Origin: Chloroflexota bacterium
GTDB lineage: Bacteria > Chloroflexota > Anaerolineae > Promineifilales > Promineifilaceae
Length of the DNA: 64,000 bases
Assembly (NCBI GenBank): GCA_018004935.1
Contig: JAGNBF010000006.1
Coordinates: 5,150-69,149, forward strand
Direction of reading: 5' to 3'
The notes under the pieces are model-generated. The model was not told the origin of the DNA. It saw only the letters and a program-made list of their open reading frames with translations, and did no database searches. Of the stretch, positions 27,061 through 36,107 are shown piece after piece. The position numbers were made by a program, and so were the translations under genes. Positions within the stretch are counted from its first letter, which is position 1; every line of letters starts with the position of its first letter.

Positions 27061-27674
27061 TACGGGATTAATGTTAAAAATTGCCCCAGTTGGTATGTCA
27101 ATAAAGCCAGACTGGTACTCAATATTCCGGCAAACAACGCGCCGAAAGTGATGGTCAAAACAAATTGCCCAATCCCTTGAATACCACGTTGCCATGCGGC
27201 TGGTTTTTCAGGATTGCGCCCGGTAAATTGGAACATAAGCAAGGTACAGATGGTTAAAAGAGCGGTGACAACTCCGCCGAGAACCCCCGAAGTAGATGGT
27301 TGGGCCGCGGCCGCGATCTGTGGCCATAAAGTACCCATAATCGCCCCTACCAAAGCCACCGCCGTACCTACGCCCACCAAAAGGGCCATCGTACTATTAC
27401 CCAACCAGGCGAAACGGGGAAAAGCTTTCAACCCCAACATCAAAGCCAGGGCCAGCGGTACAAACCACAAAATCGTCGCCGGATTGGTGGGATCGTTAAG
27501 CAATTGACGAAATACGGGCCAGATGACCTCACGAAGGGCAACGACTGCGGCATACCCGCCACTGACTCCCACCAACAAATGAACAGCCAGCCGATAGAGA
27601 GGATTATCTCCCAACAGGTAGCTATAAACTAAAACGGTGGCGACAAGGCCAATGATGATGCCTAATGTTTCCAT
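27060..27674 (-). CDS. Hypothetical membrane protein (about six TM segments)
   Basis: 204 residues, largely hydrophobic, with segments near 5-22, 30-48, 68-86, 93-115, 128-147 and 170-195. Starts METLGIIIGLVATVLVYSYL; ends FLTLIP, overlapping the next start (TAATG). No recognised family. Located between the zinc-ribbon/DWL protein and the MutL-like gene, so it probably belongs to the same envelope complex. Confidence 0.7.
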   Translation of the reverse strand: METLGIIIGLVATVLVYSYLLGDNPLYRLAVHLLVGVSGGYAAVVALREVIWPVFRQLLNDPTNPATILWFVPLALALMLGLKAFPRFAWLGNSTMALLVGVGTAVALVGAIMGTLWPQIAAAAQPSTSGVLGGVVTALLTICTLLMFQFTGRNPEKPAAWQRGIQGIGQFVLTITFGALFAGILSTSLALLTYQLGQFLTLIP

Positions 27675-27686
27675 TTCGTTAAATGA

Positions 27687-30600
27687 TTATTTCCGGCTAA
27701 GTCCGGTCAGAGCGTAATAGACGGCGCCAACCAGCAACAAAATAACAATCAGTAATTGCGCCAACGCCTGGGCCTGTAGTTGTTTACCGACAACCCCTGT
27801 CTCACCTGTCAGAGCCATCTCATACGCGGCCGCTCCCGGCAGACCAGCAATTAAACCATCAATCTGCTGACTACCCAGATACGGTTGCGCTAAGGGGGCC
27901 AGTCCCTGGGTTGTTCCCACTACCAGGGGAATATTCTCTGTTTGGGGGGCTACCTGCTCCATCCAGCCTAGTAAACTGTCACGTTCACCCGTCAACACAA
28001 CAATCAGACCCACTTCTCCCGGAGCCAATAACAAAGGCCCACCAGACCCAAAAAGGGTGAAGCAATCACTACTTCCATTCAAACAAGCCGCTAATGCCCG
28101 TAACCCTATTGTTTCACCGGGAATAAATTGGGTTGCGGCCACATCTAATCCCAGACTGTTTGCCTGTCCTAACCCGGCCGCATATTGGCTCACAACCACA
28201 ATCTGTTTGCCACTAGCGGCCAATTGCCCCAGAATAAGCTGGGCTTGAGGGTCTAACTCACCAGCCAGACCAGGGGTATATTCAAAAGCCACCAAAACGG
28301 TAGACCCGGCCGCGGCCGCAATAGCCGATTGTGCCGCCTCCACCCCAGTAACAGGTGAGGGGAGTACCAGGGGCATATTGGGCAAAAACAATCCGGCCAC
28401 GACAGCCAGGAGCAACAAAATTGCCATCCCCACCCGTATCAGCACCGACATAGAGGCCCGTTTTTGTCCCACTTGTGTAAGGATCTCAGGTTCGGCATGA
28501 ATCAATTGATACAACATGGCCGCCTGCTCTTTGTGCTCCTTGGTCGTTGTGTAATGCGTAGCGGCTATATTCATTTTGGGTTGGGCCACCACCGGCTCAA
28601 TAGGAATGACCCCCCGCAACCCGGCCAGGGGACCTGCCGGTTCTTCTGGCTCCAACTCCGCTTCTGGCGCTTCATCAGCAGTATCCCGCGGCCGCAATTC
28701 CTGAATCCACTCCGGTATCTCCGCTCGTTCCAAAGACAACAACGCCTCACCAGGCGCCATATCTCCTAAAATATCGGCCCATTCACTAGATAAGGGGCTA
28801 CCCACTAACTCCGAACCCTGTACCGAAAGGGCGGCTTCCAAGGCTGTGTCAAAATCTTCATCCCCTTGAGGAGACAGCCATTCTGGTAAATCAGATTGGG
28901 GCAAAGGAAGATCAGGCAACTCCAGCGACGGGCGCGAAGTACTGACAACATTCCCTTCATTCAGGCTCTGCTGTAACCAATCAGGTAACTCCGCCCGCGC
29001 CAACTCTTGGGGGATCCCTTCCAGATTAGCCCGGTAGGTTGGCTCCGCTGTCATCCGTTTCTCTACTGGGGGAGGCGCTTCTTTTGGCGAAATAGGCCAG
29101 GCTGATTCTGGCACTGTTGGCTCAAAATCCGTACTCTCTGTTTCCTGCTCTAGCGCCATAAACCAATCAGGCAAAATCGGTTCGCTCACCTTTTCTTCTA
29201 CCGGGGGTGGAGCGGCCTCTACCTCTTCAGGGGCGACAAAAAAGGTTGTATCAGCCGAACGCAGTTGGCTTAACCACTCAGGAACGTCGCTATCAGTTGT
29301 ATCAGCAAGCGCAGTGTCAGGTTCAAGCAAATTATCCGGGAAGGCTGGTTGTTGTACATCAGGGGTAAGTCTCGACTCCGTAATGGGTGTTTCAAATTCT
29401 GTGAACCAGTCCGGTAAATCATTTTCCGCCAGGGATGTAGCCGCAACTGCGGCCGCGTCATCTTCATCAGTATCGGCTTCTAGTTCATGCAACCAACTAG
29501 ATAAGTCAATCTCTTCACCCCCAGTTATTTCGTCGGTGACATCAGTTTCACCAGCAGAAAATATCTCTGGAGATGGTTCATCCTCATCGCTAAGCCAATT
29601 AACAATCGCGGCAGACGCTTCTTCATCCCCGTGCAAATCAGCCAACCAATCCGTCAAACTGTCTGCTTCTGCGGTAGGTATGTCAGGCTGAGGACTGACC
29701 GATAGGGCGGAGGCTTCTGCTTCCTGTTCACCAAAATCATCAGGAAAATCATCTAACCAACCAGGCGAAGATGATTTTTCCTCCGCGGCCGCGGGGGTAT
29801 TCACCGTTAACTCCGCCAACCAATCAGTTATGCTGGCTTTCTCAAATGCCGATGGGCTACTCTGCTCTTGCCTTTGTGTAAATTCTGCTAACGCTGGCTC
29901 ATCGTCCAGCCAAGGCTCGTCACGCAGAGAAGATTCGGGCCACATGGGTGTAGCCGTCAGTCGGCTTTGGGCACTCTCTGCTTCCGTCTCTTCTAAGGTT
30001 GTTAACCAATCATTGGGCAAAGCAGACCAATCAATCTCAGCTTCGTCCTCAGATTCTGTCCCAGGGGCCAAATCAGTCAACCAATCTTCACGCGGCGTAA
30101 TCGCTGAGGATGTTGCTTCAGGTGTATCCCAATCCGTATCCCAATCGGACAATTCTGGCTGGGAGGCAGATTCCGCCAAAGTCGGGCTATCCGTCAACCA
30201 ATCCGCCACATTGGGGGCTGACCCCTGATTCGATTCATCATCAGCCCAGGTTGTTAACCAATCCGCCACACCCCTTCCGGTCGTCAGGTCGGCTTCTTCT
30301 GGAGCAAAATCTGTCTGCCAATCCTCAAACTCATCGGTCAGCATTGATTTTGTTGCCGGTTCCCCCTCCCCCTTATGGGCAGTAAATGAGGGTGGGGTAG
30401 GCGGCATATCCAACTGAGGTTTGTCTTTCGACCGACCAGGCAACGAACTGGTGGCCGATTCTTCTTCGTTTACCACTTCTTCAAACAAATCTTCGGGTAA
30501 TTCATCCCTGGGTGTTTGTGTTTCTTCAACCTCAGTACGCCGTTCTCGTCCTGGCCATTTAGGACGTTCGAGGAAGCCATAATCAACTGTAAGCCGGTTG

Positions 30601-31013
30601 GGATCCTCTTCTTCCTTCAACTCCGTCAACTTTTGTAACCAATCGGTGATGTGTGATTGCCGTTCTGGGCTGGGTTCCGCCCCTGGCCGTTCGCCAGTTT
30701 TTAACCATTCGGGCAGATCATCAGGATCCAATTCGCCAGTATCACCTGGGCGACGAGAGGGTAAAACAAAACCATGCCGGGTGGGTTGGGCAGGTGGTGT
30801 CTCACTGGTTGGTTTTTCTTCGCGGGGCAACCGACCTAAGGCACCTAAACGGCTACCACAACTGTCGCAATAAAGACGGTTTTGGGGATTCGTCGTGCCG
30901 CAATTAGCACAGATTTGGGTTGTCTGCGGTGGCAGGGCTGTACCGCAGTGGTTACAAAATTTGCTACCCAGCGGATTGACGTGGTTGCAGGAGCGGCAAG
31001 TAATAACGTTCAT
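27687..31013 (-). CDS. Giant zinc-ribbon protein with many 'DWL' motifs and membrane-anchored C-terminus
   Basis: 1108 residues. Two tandem zinc ribbons begin the protein (CRSCNHVNPLGSKFCNHCG; CANCGTTNPQNRLYCDSCG). A ~700-residue acidic, disordered-looking region carries about 19 short Trp-containing motifs of the form (L/I/V)xxWL: PEWLKTG, ITDWLQKL, VADWLTTW, VADWLTDS, ITDWLAEL, LTDWLADL, LPDWFTEF, VPEWLSQL, LPDWLQQS, LPEWLSPQ, IPEWIQEL. The C-terminus has a transmembrane segment (~MAILLLLAVVAGLFLP), an alpha/beta extracytoplasmic domain and a final TM. The motifs could recruit a repeated partner at the membrane. The start overlaps the neighbour by four bases (ATGA). GCGGCCGC sites occur five times. 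Confidence 0.75.
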   Translation of the reverse strand: MNVITCRSCNHVNPLGSKFCNHCGTALPPQTTQICANCGTTNPQNRLYCDSCGSRLGALGRLPREEKPTSETPPAQPTRHGFVLPSRRPGDTGELDPDDLPEWLKTGERPGAEPSPERQSHITDWLQKLTELKEEEDPNRLTVDYGFLERPKWPGRERRTEVEETQTPRDELPEDLFEEVVNEEESATSSLPGRSKDKPQLDMPPTPPSFTAHKGEGEPATKSMLTDEFEDWQTDFAPEEADLTTGRGVADWLTTWADDESNQGSAPNVADWLTDSPTLAESASQPELSDWDTDWDTPEATSSAITPREDWLTDLAPGTESEDEAEIDWSALPNDWLTTLEETEAESAQSRLTATPMWPESSLRDEPWLDDEPALAEFTQRQEQSSPSAFEKASITDWLAELTVNTPAAAEEKSSSPGWLDDFPDDFGEQEAEASALSVSPQPDIPTAEADSLTDWLADLHGDEEASAAIVNWLSDEDEPSPEIFSAGETDVTDEITGGEEIDLSSWLHELEADTDEDDAAAVAATSLAENDLPDWFTEFETPITESRLTPDVQQPAFPDNLLEPDTALADTTDSDVPEWLSQLRSADTTFFVAPEEVEAAPPPVEEKVSEPILPDWFMALEQETESTDFEPTVPESAWPISPKEAPPPVEKRMTAEPTYRANLEGIPQELARAELPDWLQQSLNEGNVVSTSRPSLELPDLPLPQSDLPEWLSPQGDEDFDTALEAALSVQGSELVGSPLSSEWADILGDMAPGEALLSLERAEIPEWIQELRPRDTADEAPEAELEPEEPAGPLAGLRGVIPIEPVVAQPKMNIAATHYTTTKEHKEQAAMLYQLIHAEPEILTQVGQKRASMSVLIRVGMAILLLLAVVAGLFLPNMPLVLPSPVTGVEAAQSAIAAAAGSTVLVAFEYTPGLAGELDPQAQLILGQLAASGKQIVVVSQYAAGLGQANSLGLDVAATQFIPGETIGLRALAACLNGSSDCFTLFGSGGPLLLAPGEVGLIVVLTGERDSLLGWMEQVAPQTENIPLVVGTTQGLAPLAQPYLGSQQIDGLIAGLPGAAAYEMALTGETGVVGKQLQAQALAQLLIVILLLVGAVYYALTGLSRK

Positions 31014-31603
31014 TCGCTGTAGGGTTTCTCTGAGCCGACAAGCAGGCGTAGGCTCAAAGTGATGGTGCCCAGGGCGATACCGATAAGCAGGCCCCGTAAA
31101 CCGGCATTGACGAAGATACCATTGAGGATGTTACGCAGAGGTTCAAGCAGATTCGCGGCCGCGGCCGGGAGTGGCAACAAAAGAATCATTACCGTGAGCA
31201 GAAACAGCACCGCCCAGCCATCACGGCGGCGCTGTAACAGACGAAAGCCTGCAAACAGAAGGAAAAAGGCCAGTAATGAAGCAAAGGCAGTTTCCAGAGG
31301 TTGCTGAATAAGTTCAAAAAGCGGTTGCGTCATGTCCTTATTAGTCAAACCAAGGAGATCCGCCAGGCCAACCGTCAAAACAGCCATCAGAGATAACACA
31401 AGAGCCAGGCTGTACACATTAAGTCTCAAAGCCCGGCGCAGATGGATGATAAATAAATTACCCAAACCCAATAAAAGGGCACAGGCAACCAAAAAACTAG
31501 CCCATCCCAGAATCAATTTGCCTAATGCGGGCACAAACAACAAACCCACCAGGGTTAGCAGACCAAAAAAAACGGCAAAGAAAACGGGAACAGACTTTTT
31601 CAT
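31010..31603 (-). CDS. Hypothetical polytopic membrane protein
   Basis: About 197 residues from the ATG at 31603 (MKKSVPVFFAVFFGLLTLVG); an alternative upstream start at 31639 would overlap the preceding gene by ~20 bases. Six hydrophobic segments and a basic loop (FRLLQRRRDGWAV). Its end overlaps the next start by four bases (ATGA). No family recognised. Confidence 0.65.
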   Translation of the reverse strand: MKKSVPVFFAVFFGLLTLVGLLFVPALGKLILGWASFLVACALLLGLGNLFIIHLRRALRLNVYSLALVLSLMAVLTVGLADLLGLTNKDMTQPLFELIQQPLETAFASLLAFFLLFAGFRLLQRRRDGWAVLFLLTVMILLLPLPAAAANLLEPLRNILNGIFVNAGLRGLLIGIALGTITLSLRLLVGSEKPYSE

Positions 31604-31619
31604 CTTTTGTGCAGAGAGA

Positions 31620-32387
31620 TCAACGAGCAAAAGCGGCAATGATACCCCAAAAGGTAGTCAGGAGAATGGTCCCGGCAACCAGGAGGCGCAAGATGTCTTG
31701 TAATTGCAGACTGGCGAGTTGAGCGGGGTGTCTTTGGAGAAAGGCCCCAGCCGCCAGATGATCTTCACCTATAATAACCTGTGTCGTTACTGGGTAAGCT
31801 ATAGCCAGGGCCACAGGATCATCACTACTGATCAATTGTTCCATTTGCGCCCGCTCCCCGGCCTCTGTCATTAGGGCAATCTCGGCCCCAAAACGACCAG
31901 TCAAAATGTTATTACCCAGTCGTTTACTATTTAGTACGTGATTAACACCCACCCCCAAAACAAGAGGAAAGGTTTCACTTGCCTGGAATTGTACGACTGA
32001 AGCCCGATATTCAGCCTGTCGGTGAGCCTGGTGATAAGCCTGACGCACCTGATCTTGCCCGGCAATTAGCAATGTACCATCACCGACGGTCACAACAGGG
32101 GGCATATCGCTGGCACAACTGCCTTCTGCCAGGTGGTCTAACATGGTGAGGGCGGCCACACTGGAAACAGCCGCTGGGCCAGAGAGGTTACCCCGCCCCA
32201 GGCTAACGTGCATCCGCTGACCACTTTCCACAGAGCGACCCACCTGTTTTTGCAGGGCACTATAACCAGAATGCGGCCGCAAACCTACTTTACGCCCTTG
32301 TTGCACCCGCCGGGTCAACACAAATAACCCGGCTCCCGCCAGGGCAATAAAAAGGGTTACAATCAAATGATTGAGGCTGATGTCCAT
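31620..32387 (-). CDS. DUF6754 family membrane protein
   Basis: About 255 residues from ATG 32387 (GAGGTG upstream); TTG 32393 is an alternative. Layout: N-terminal TM (LIVTLFIALAGAGLFVLTRR), a cytosolic or extracytoplasmic domain with HVSLGRGNLSGPAAVSSVAA and GDGTLLIAGQDQVRQAYH, and a C-terminal TM (LLVAGTILLTTFWGIIAAFA). These match DUF6754 (PF20539), a domain of unknown function common in Chloroflexota. It lies directly upstream of the polytopic protein in the same operon. Confidence 0.78.
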   Translation of the reverse strand: MDISLNHLIVTLFIALAGAGLFVLTRRVQQGRKVGLRPHSGYSALQKQVGRSVESGQRMHVSLGRGNLSGPAAVSSVAALTMLDHLAEGSCASDMPPVVTVGDGTLLIAGQDQVRQAYHQAHRQAEYRASVVQFQASETFPLVLGVGVNHVLNSKRLGNNILTGRFGAEIALMTEAGERAQMEQLISSDDPVALAIAYPVTTQVIIGEDHLAAGAFLQRHPAQLASLQLQDILRLLVAGTILLTTFWGIIAAFAR

Positions 32388-32423
32388 GACCAAACACCTC
32401 AGACTGTTTATATCCTAACTTTA

Positions 32424-32711
32424 TTAGGGTGAATCGTCGTTCGTTTCTAATCTCTGAATTAACATTTCTACCCCGTGTGGTTGTTCCAACAAATAAGCTA
32501 ATTGGCGAATAACCGGGTGGGGAAAAAAAAGGTTAAGCACAGGTTGCGCAATATAGAGACATTGTGCCCCTAAAAAAGTCAGAGGACGGCTGGCATCGAG
32601 GGCAATAAGTACCGGCAGGCGCAAACCAGCGCGACCAAGTGCGGCCGCGACCTGCACGGCTGTCTCTGCGTGTGCATTTTCTAAAGATTGTACAGTTGGA
32701 TGGAAATCCAT
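32424..32711 (-). CDS. Small hypothetical protein, first gene of the envelope operon
   Basis: 95 residues, MDFHPTVQSLENAHAETAVQ..., largely helical, with an AGLRLPVLIALDASRPLTFL stretch. No family recognised. It precedes DUF6754 by 36 bp and probably begins the eight-gene minus-strand operon. AGGGT lies just before the start. GCGGCCGC sits in codons 19-22. Confidence 0.55.
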   Translation of the reverse strand: MDFHPTVQSLENAHAETAVQVAAALGRAGLRLPVLIALDASRPLTFLGAQCLYIAQPVLNLFFPHPVIRQLAYLLEQPHGVEMLIQRLETNDDSP

Positions 32712-32714
32712 GAA

Positions 32715-32790
32715 CTGACCCTGTTGTTATAAACAACCTGACATAAAAAGTTTTGTTGTAATACTACAATAGCACGAGTATAACACGTTT
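32715..32790 (-). promoter_or_regulatory. Candidate operator region of the envelope operon
   Basis: Two adjacent near-palindromes, GTTGTTATAAACAAC (32723-32737) and TTGTAATACTACAA (32756-32769), sit in an AT-rich stretch immediately upstream of the first operon gene. The second resembles a TTGTA-N4-TACAA two-fold site for a dimeric repressor. The regulator is not identified. Confidence 0.4.
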
Positions 32791-32894
32791 ACCAGGGCAT
32801 GTAAAGATATTCTCAGGAGGGGACAGGGGGAGACAGAGGGTAGAACGGTACTTACAATGGCTGTGTGAGCCGCAAATACCACGGGCATATTCAC

Positions 32895-33362
32895 TCAACC
32901 CTCGGATCTTAATTGCAATATCCACCCAGGATCGTCAGTTGCTGAGAATAAGGCCCGATGCAAGCGAAACCCTAATCGTTGATACAAAGCATAAGCTCGG
33001 CTATTGGTTTGGGCCACACAAATCTCCACACAGGTTACCTGCCGCGCTTGAGCCAAATTGACCAGGGTTTGAATGAGTTGCGAACCAAAGCCCAATTGGC
33101 GATACGCGGCCGCAACCTCCAGATGAGCAATTTCTGCTTTGTGGGAGTTAAGAAGCACCAGTTGACCTTGCGCCACCAGTTGCCCGGCGTACTCCCCTAC
33201 CAGGTAAACCAATCGGTCCCGTGCCTGGTTTTGTTGCCAGCGAGCAAACTGTGCCTGAAAGATAGGCCAGGGAAGGGAAGGGAAAAAGAGAGGATGAAGC
33301 GCGGCCGCGTCACTTTCGCGCACAACACGCAATAATAATATTGATGGGGACATAAGTCCCAT
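32895..33362 (-). CDS. GNAT family N-acetyltransferase
   Basis: 155 residues. The acetyl-CoA site is AHLEVAAAYRQLGFGSQLIQ (motif A, R/QxxG-x-G), followed by ALYQRLGFRLHRALF (motif B). The N-terminal strand ILLRVVRESDAAALHPLF is typical of GNAT entries. Substrate unknown. Start at 33362 with GGTGAG nearby; a second ATG at 33353 is possible. Two GCGGCCGC sites fall in the gene. Confidence 0.85.
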   Translation of the reverse strand: MGLMSPSILLLRVVRESDAAALHPLFFPSLPWPIFQAQFARWQQNQARDRLVYLVGEYAGQLVAQGQLVLLNSHKAEIAHLEVAAAYRQLGFGSQLIQTLVNLAQARQVTCVEICVAQTNSRAYALYQRLGFRLHRALFSATDDPGWILQLRSEG

Positions 33363-33409
33363 TTTGGCTCACCCCGAGGCGAAAAACAAATCGCGCTGGC
33401 CCCAGAAAA

Positions 33410-33440
33410 CAAAAAACCCTGCGGTTAGCAGGGTCTTTTG
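33410..33440 (-). terminator. Terminator-like hairpin upstream of the GNAT gene
   Basis: On the minus strand ACCCTGC-TAACC-GCAGGGT is followed by TTTTTTG: a short strong stem with a U-run, ~50 bases before the GNAT start. Either it ends an upstream transcript or it is a leader attenuator. The region 33363-33757 holds no gene; a dispersed GAGCTTGTCGAAGG repeat lies at 33608-33645. Confidence 0.55.
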
Positions 33441-33757
33441 TGGGAAGAGGAGAAAAAAGGAGGAATTGGGTATGGAATTGAGAATATAGGGCATATTATA
33501 GCCGTGAAATGGACTATCAGAAGGGGTATTCACTACAGGCACAATGTAAATCATTTTACAAGGCCAGGGAGAGGGTATCTTCTCCATGTGTCGGGGCAAA
33601 CGAGGCCTGAGCTTGTCGAAGGTCGCTGGTTTCGACAGGCTCAATCAACCCCACCTGTCCACCCCTACCTATTCCCCTACCTATCATTCAAATTGAGAAT
33701 TACCGCCTGAATCGGCCATTCCTTGACGCTCACTAGAGCCATCTGTACAATCATTTC

Positions 33758-34702
33758 ATGTCCACACCCAAAACTCCCTCATTTAATTACGGTGGCCAGG
33801 CAGTCATTGAAGGTGTCATGATGCGTGGCTCCAAAGCCTTCTCGGTAGCCGTCCGCGATCCCAACAACAATATCATTACCCACACGGAAAAACTAAACGC
33901 CAGTTTTTACGGTGGCTGGTTTGTCAAAATTCCTTTTTTACGCGGTTTAACCCTTTTGTGGGATGCATTAGGCCTGGGAACGAGAAGCTTGATGTTTGCC
34001 GCCCAGGTCGCTATGCCTGAAGAAGAGAAAGGTGAAGCGGCTCAAGCATTCTCTGGCCCCGCCCAGGTAGGAATGGTCCTCACTTCTTTAGCTTTAGCCA
34101 TTGGTTTGTTTTTTGTTTTGCCCGCTTTTTTGAGTAAACAAGTACCGCAGTGGTTATCGCTAGAACTGACACCGCTTGTTATTAACCTGATAGAAGGAAT
34201 CATTCGGCTCACTTTGTTAGTCGGGTACATTTGGGCCATCGGCTTAATCCCTGATGTCAAACGGCTGTATGGTTACCATGGTGCTGAACACAAAACCATC
34301 AATGCCTATGAAGCCGGAGCCGAATTAACACCTGCTGAAGTAGCCCGGTTCCCATTAGAGCATCCTCGTTGTGGCACCGCGTTTCTTTTGACTGTGGTTA
34401 TCCTCTCCATCTTATTGTTCACATTATTACCGGCAGTGTTCACCGAAAACATTCTTTTGCGTCTGGTTTCGCGTGTCATTTTTATCCCCATTATTGCGGG
34501 CATTGGCTATGAATTCATCCGTTTCACGGCTTCACACCAAAAGAACCCGTTGATTCGTCTGATTATTAAACCGAATCTGGCTTTGCAACGTCTTACAACA
34601 CGAGAGCCGGATATGGGTATGTTGGAAGTTGCGATTACCGCCTTCAACGAGGTGTTGGCCAGTGAATTTGGCGAACGCGTGGAGGAAAAGGTTGTGGCGT
34701 AG
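33758..34702 (+). CDS. DUF1385 (YqhQ-like) membrane protein
   Basis: 314 residues. The family signature GGQAVIEGVMMRGSKAFSVA opens the protein, with LRGLTLLWDALGLG following and four or more TM segments. The mid block YGYHGAEHKTINAYEAG and HPRCGTAFLLTVVI is the most conserved part of DUF1385. A possible metal-binding site is formed by His and Glu/Cys residues (HGAEHKT; RCG). Function unknown; widespread in Firmicutes and Chloroflexota. Followed at 37 bp by a TPR gene, then nth, all on the same strand. Confidence 0.92.
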   Translation: MSTPKTPSFNYGGQAVIEGVMMRGSKAFSVAVRDPNNNIITHTEKLNASFYGGWFVKIPFLRGLTLLWDALGLGTRSLMFAAQVAMPEEEKGEAAQAFSGPAQVGMVLTSLALAIGLFFVLPAFLSKQVPQWLSLELTPLVINLIEGIIRLTLLVGYIWAIGLIPDVKRLYGYHGAEHKTINAYEAGAELTPAEVARFPLEHPRCGTAFLLTVVILSILLFTLLPAVFTENILLRLVSRVIFIPIIAGIGYEFIRFTASHQKNPLIRLIIKPNLALQRLTTREPDMGMLEVAITAFNEVLASEFGERVEEKVVA

Positions 34703-34739
34703 GGGAAGTAACGATTGATAACAACGTAAAAAGGTAAGG

Positions 34740-35408
34740 ATGGCAAAAATGGCTGGTTCAACAAACACCGATAAAGCGGCGACAAACAATCTCAAAGGGT
34801 TAGAGTTTTACCGGCAATGGAAGTTGGATGAGGCGGTAGAAGCGTTTAAGGACGCGGCCGCGCTAGATGCGAACAACCCCGAGTATCACTTAAACCTGGC
34901 CCGCGCTTATGCTCGCAGTGGCAAATACCACGAAGCCATCAAAGCCTTGGGCGAGTACATTCACGCCGAAACGGATGAGAAATTAGCTTCCCGTTATGAA
35001 CGTCTTTTTTCTACTGCCTTGGATGAAGTGGAAGAAAATACCATTGCTGGCATGCAACGTTTAGATTTATCGTTGCCTCTGGTAGGGAAAGCCATTCAGA
35101 TGTGGCTGGAGTATCGCATCGCCATCGGGCGGCAACAACTACGCATTCCCAAACCGGAAATCTGGGCGGCCGCGTTGACTTATGCGGTGTGTAAAGTAAA
35201 TTTGCTGGAGCTAACACGGGAACAGGTTGTAGCCGCGTTTGATGTTAAAGATCGTTCACTCAAAGAAAAATATGACGACCTGGTAGAAACATTAGACCTG
35301 CTTCCGGGCGATTATCGCTATTTTACCGGTGAAGAAAACCCCCTGGATGAATTGGTGGAAGCGGCCGAACAGTTAAACAAAATTTACCAGGACTTCCGGG
35401 AAGGTTAA
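34740..35408 (+). CDS. TPR-containing protein
   Basis: 222 residues. One or two tetratricopeptide repeats (YRQWKLDEAVEAFKDAAALD, EYHLNLARAYARSGKYHEAI) are followed by a helical C-terminal half without recognised domains. GTAAGG precedes the start; the fourth codon is a second ATG. It probably acts as a protein-protein adaptor. Two GCGGCCGC sites fall within it. Confidence 0.75.
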   Translation: MAKMAGSTNTDKAATNNLKGLEFYRQWKLDEAVEAFKDAAALDANNPEYHLNLARAYARSGKYHEAIKALGEYIHAETDEKLASRYERLFSTALDEVEENTIAGMQRLDLSLPLVGKAIQMWLEYRIAIGRQQLRIPKPEIWAAALTYAVCKVNLLELTREQVVAAFDVKDRSLKEKYDDLVETLDLLPGDYRYFTGEENPLDELVEAAEQLNKIYQDFREG

Positions 35409-35425
35409 CCGGGTTTCTCTCCTTC

Positions 35426-36070
35426 ATGTTGACTTCAGACGCCCAGGCTCGTTTCTCCGACATTTTACAGCGTCTGCGTCAGGCGTACCCCAATGCCCAT
35501 TGTGCTTTAGATTACCAGACTCCCATTCAATTACTGGTAGCCACGATTCTTTCGGCACAATGTACGGATGAGCGGGTAAACAAGGTAACGCCTGCCCTTT
35601 TTGCCCGTTACCCAGACGCGGCCGCGCTGGCTCATGCCCCTTTGGCTGATCTGGAAACCCTCATTTTTACCACTGGCTTCTATCGCCAAAAAGCCCTCTC
35701 CATCCAGACCACCGCTCGCATCTTGTTGGAAAAGCACGGGGGACAATTACCCCACAAAATGGCCGATCTTCTAAAATTGCGCGGGGTTGCCCGCAAAACG
35801 GCGAATGTGGTTTTAGGAGAAATTTATGGCCAGACGGAAGGTATTGTAGTAGATACCCATGTGAAACGGTTAGCGAATCGCTTGGGGTTGGTGCGGGAAA
35901 AAGAGGACCCGGTCAAAATTGAGCAAGAATTGATGGGGCTAGTCCCCCGCGACGCGTGGATCGAGATATCCCACCTGTTGATTTTTCATGGGCGGCGTAT
36001 TTGTGAGGCCCGCAAACCCGATTGCCTGCATTGTCCTCTGCGCGATTTGTGTCCTTCGGCCGTGGGCTGA
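35426..36070 (+). CDS. nth: Endonuclease III (DNA glycosylase/AP lyase)
   Basis: 214 residues. The helix-hairpin-helix LKLRGVARKTANVVLG carries the catalytic Lys, the downstream VVDTHVKRLANRLGL the catalytic Asp, and CEARKPDCLHCPLRDLC is the C-x6-C-x2-C-x5-C [4Fe-4S] cluster. It removes oxidised pyrimidines in base excision repair. Normal length. Its start is 17 bp after the TPR gene, so the two are probably co-transcribed. Confidence 0.95.
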   Translation: MLTSDAQARFSDILQRLRQAYPNAHCALDYQTPIQLLVATILSAQCTDERVNKVTPALFARYPDAAALAHAPLADLETLIFTTGFYRQKALSIQTTARILLEKHGGQLPHKMADLLKLRGVARKTANVVLGEIYGQTEGIVVDTHVKRLANRLGLVREKEDPVKIEQELMGLVPRDAWIEISHLLIFHGRRICEARKPDCLHCPLRDLCPSAVG

Positions 36071-36073
36071 GAA

Positions 36074-36103
36074 CTCATGAGGCATGTGTTCATGCCTCAT
36101 GAG
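36074..36103. terminator. Hairpin between convergent nth and MFS genes
   Basis: A perfect 13-bp stem CTCATGAGGCATG/CATGCCTCATGAG with a TGTT loop. There is no long U-tract, so it is a weaker bidirectional terminator candidate. Confidence 0.6.
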
Positions 36104-36107
36104 AACG

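Noticed and set aside
33369-33644. Minus-strand 91-codon frame upstream of the GNAT gene
   Set aside because: It crosses a dispersed GAGCTTG repeat and a terminator hairpin; not protein-like.
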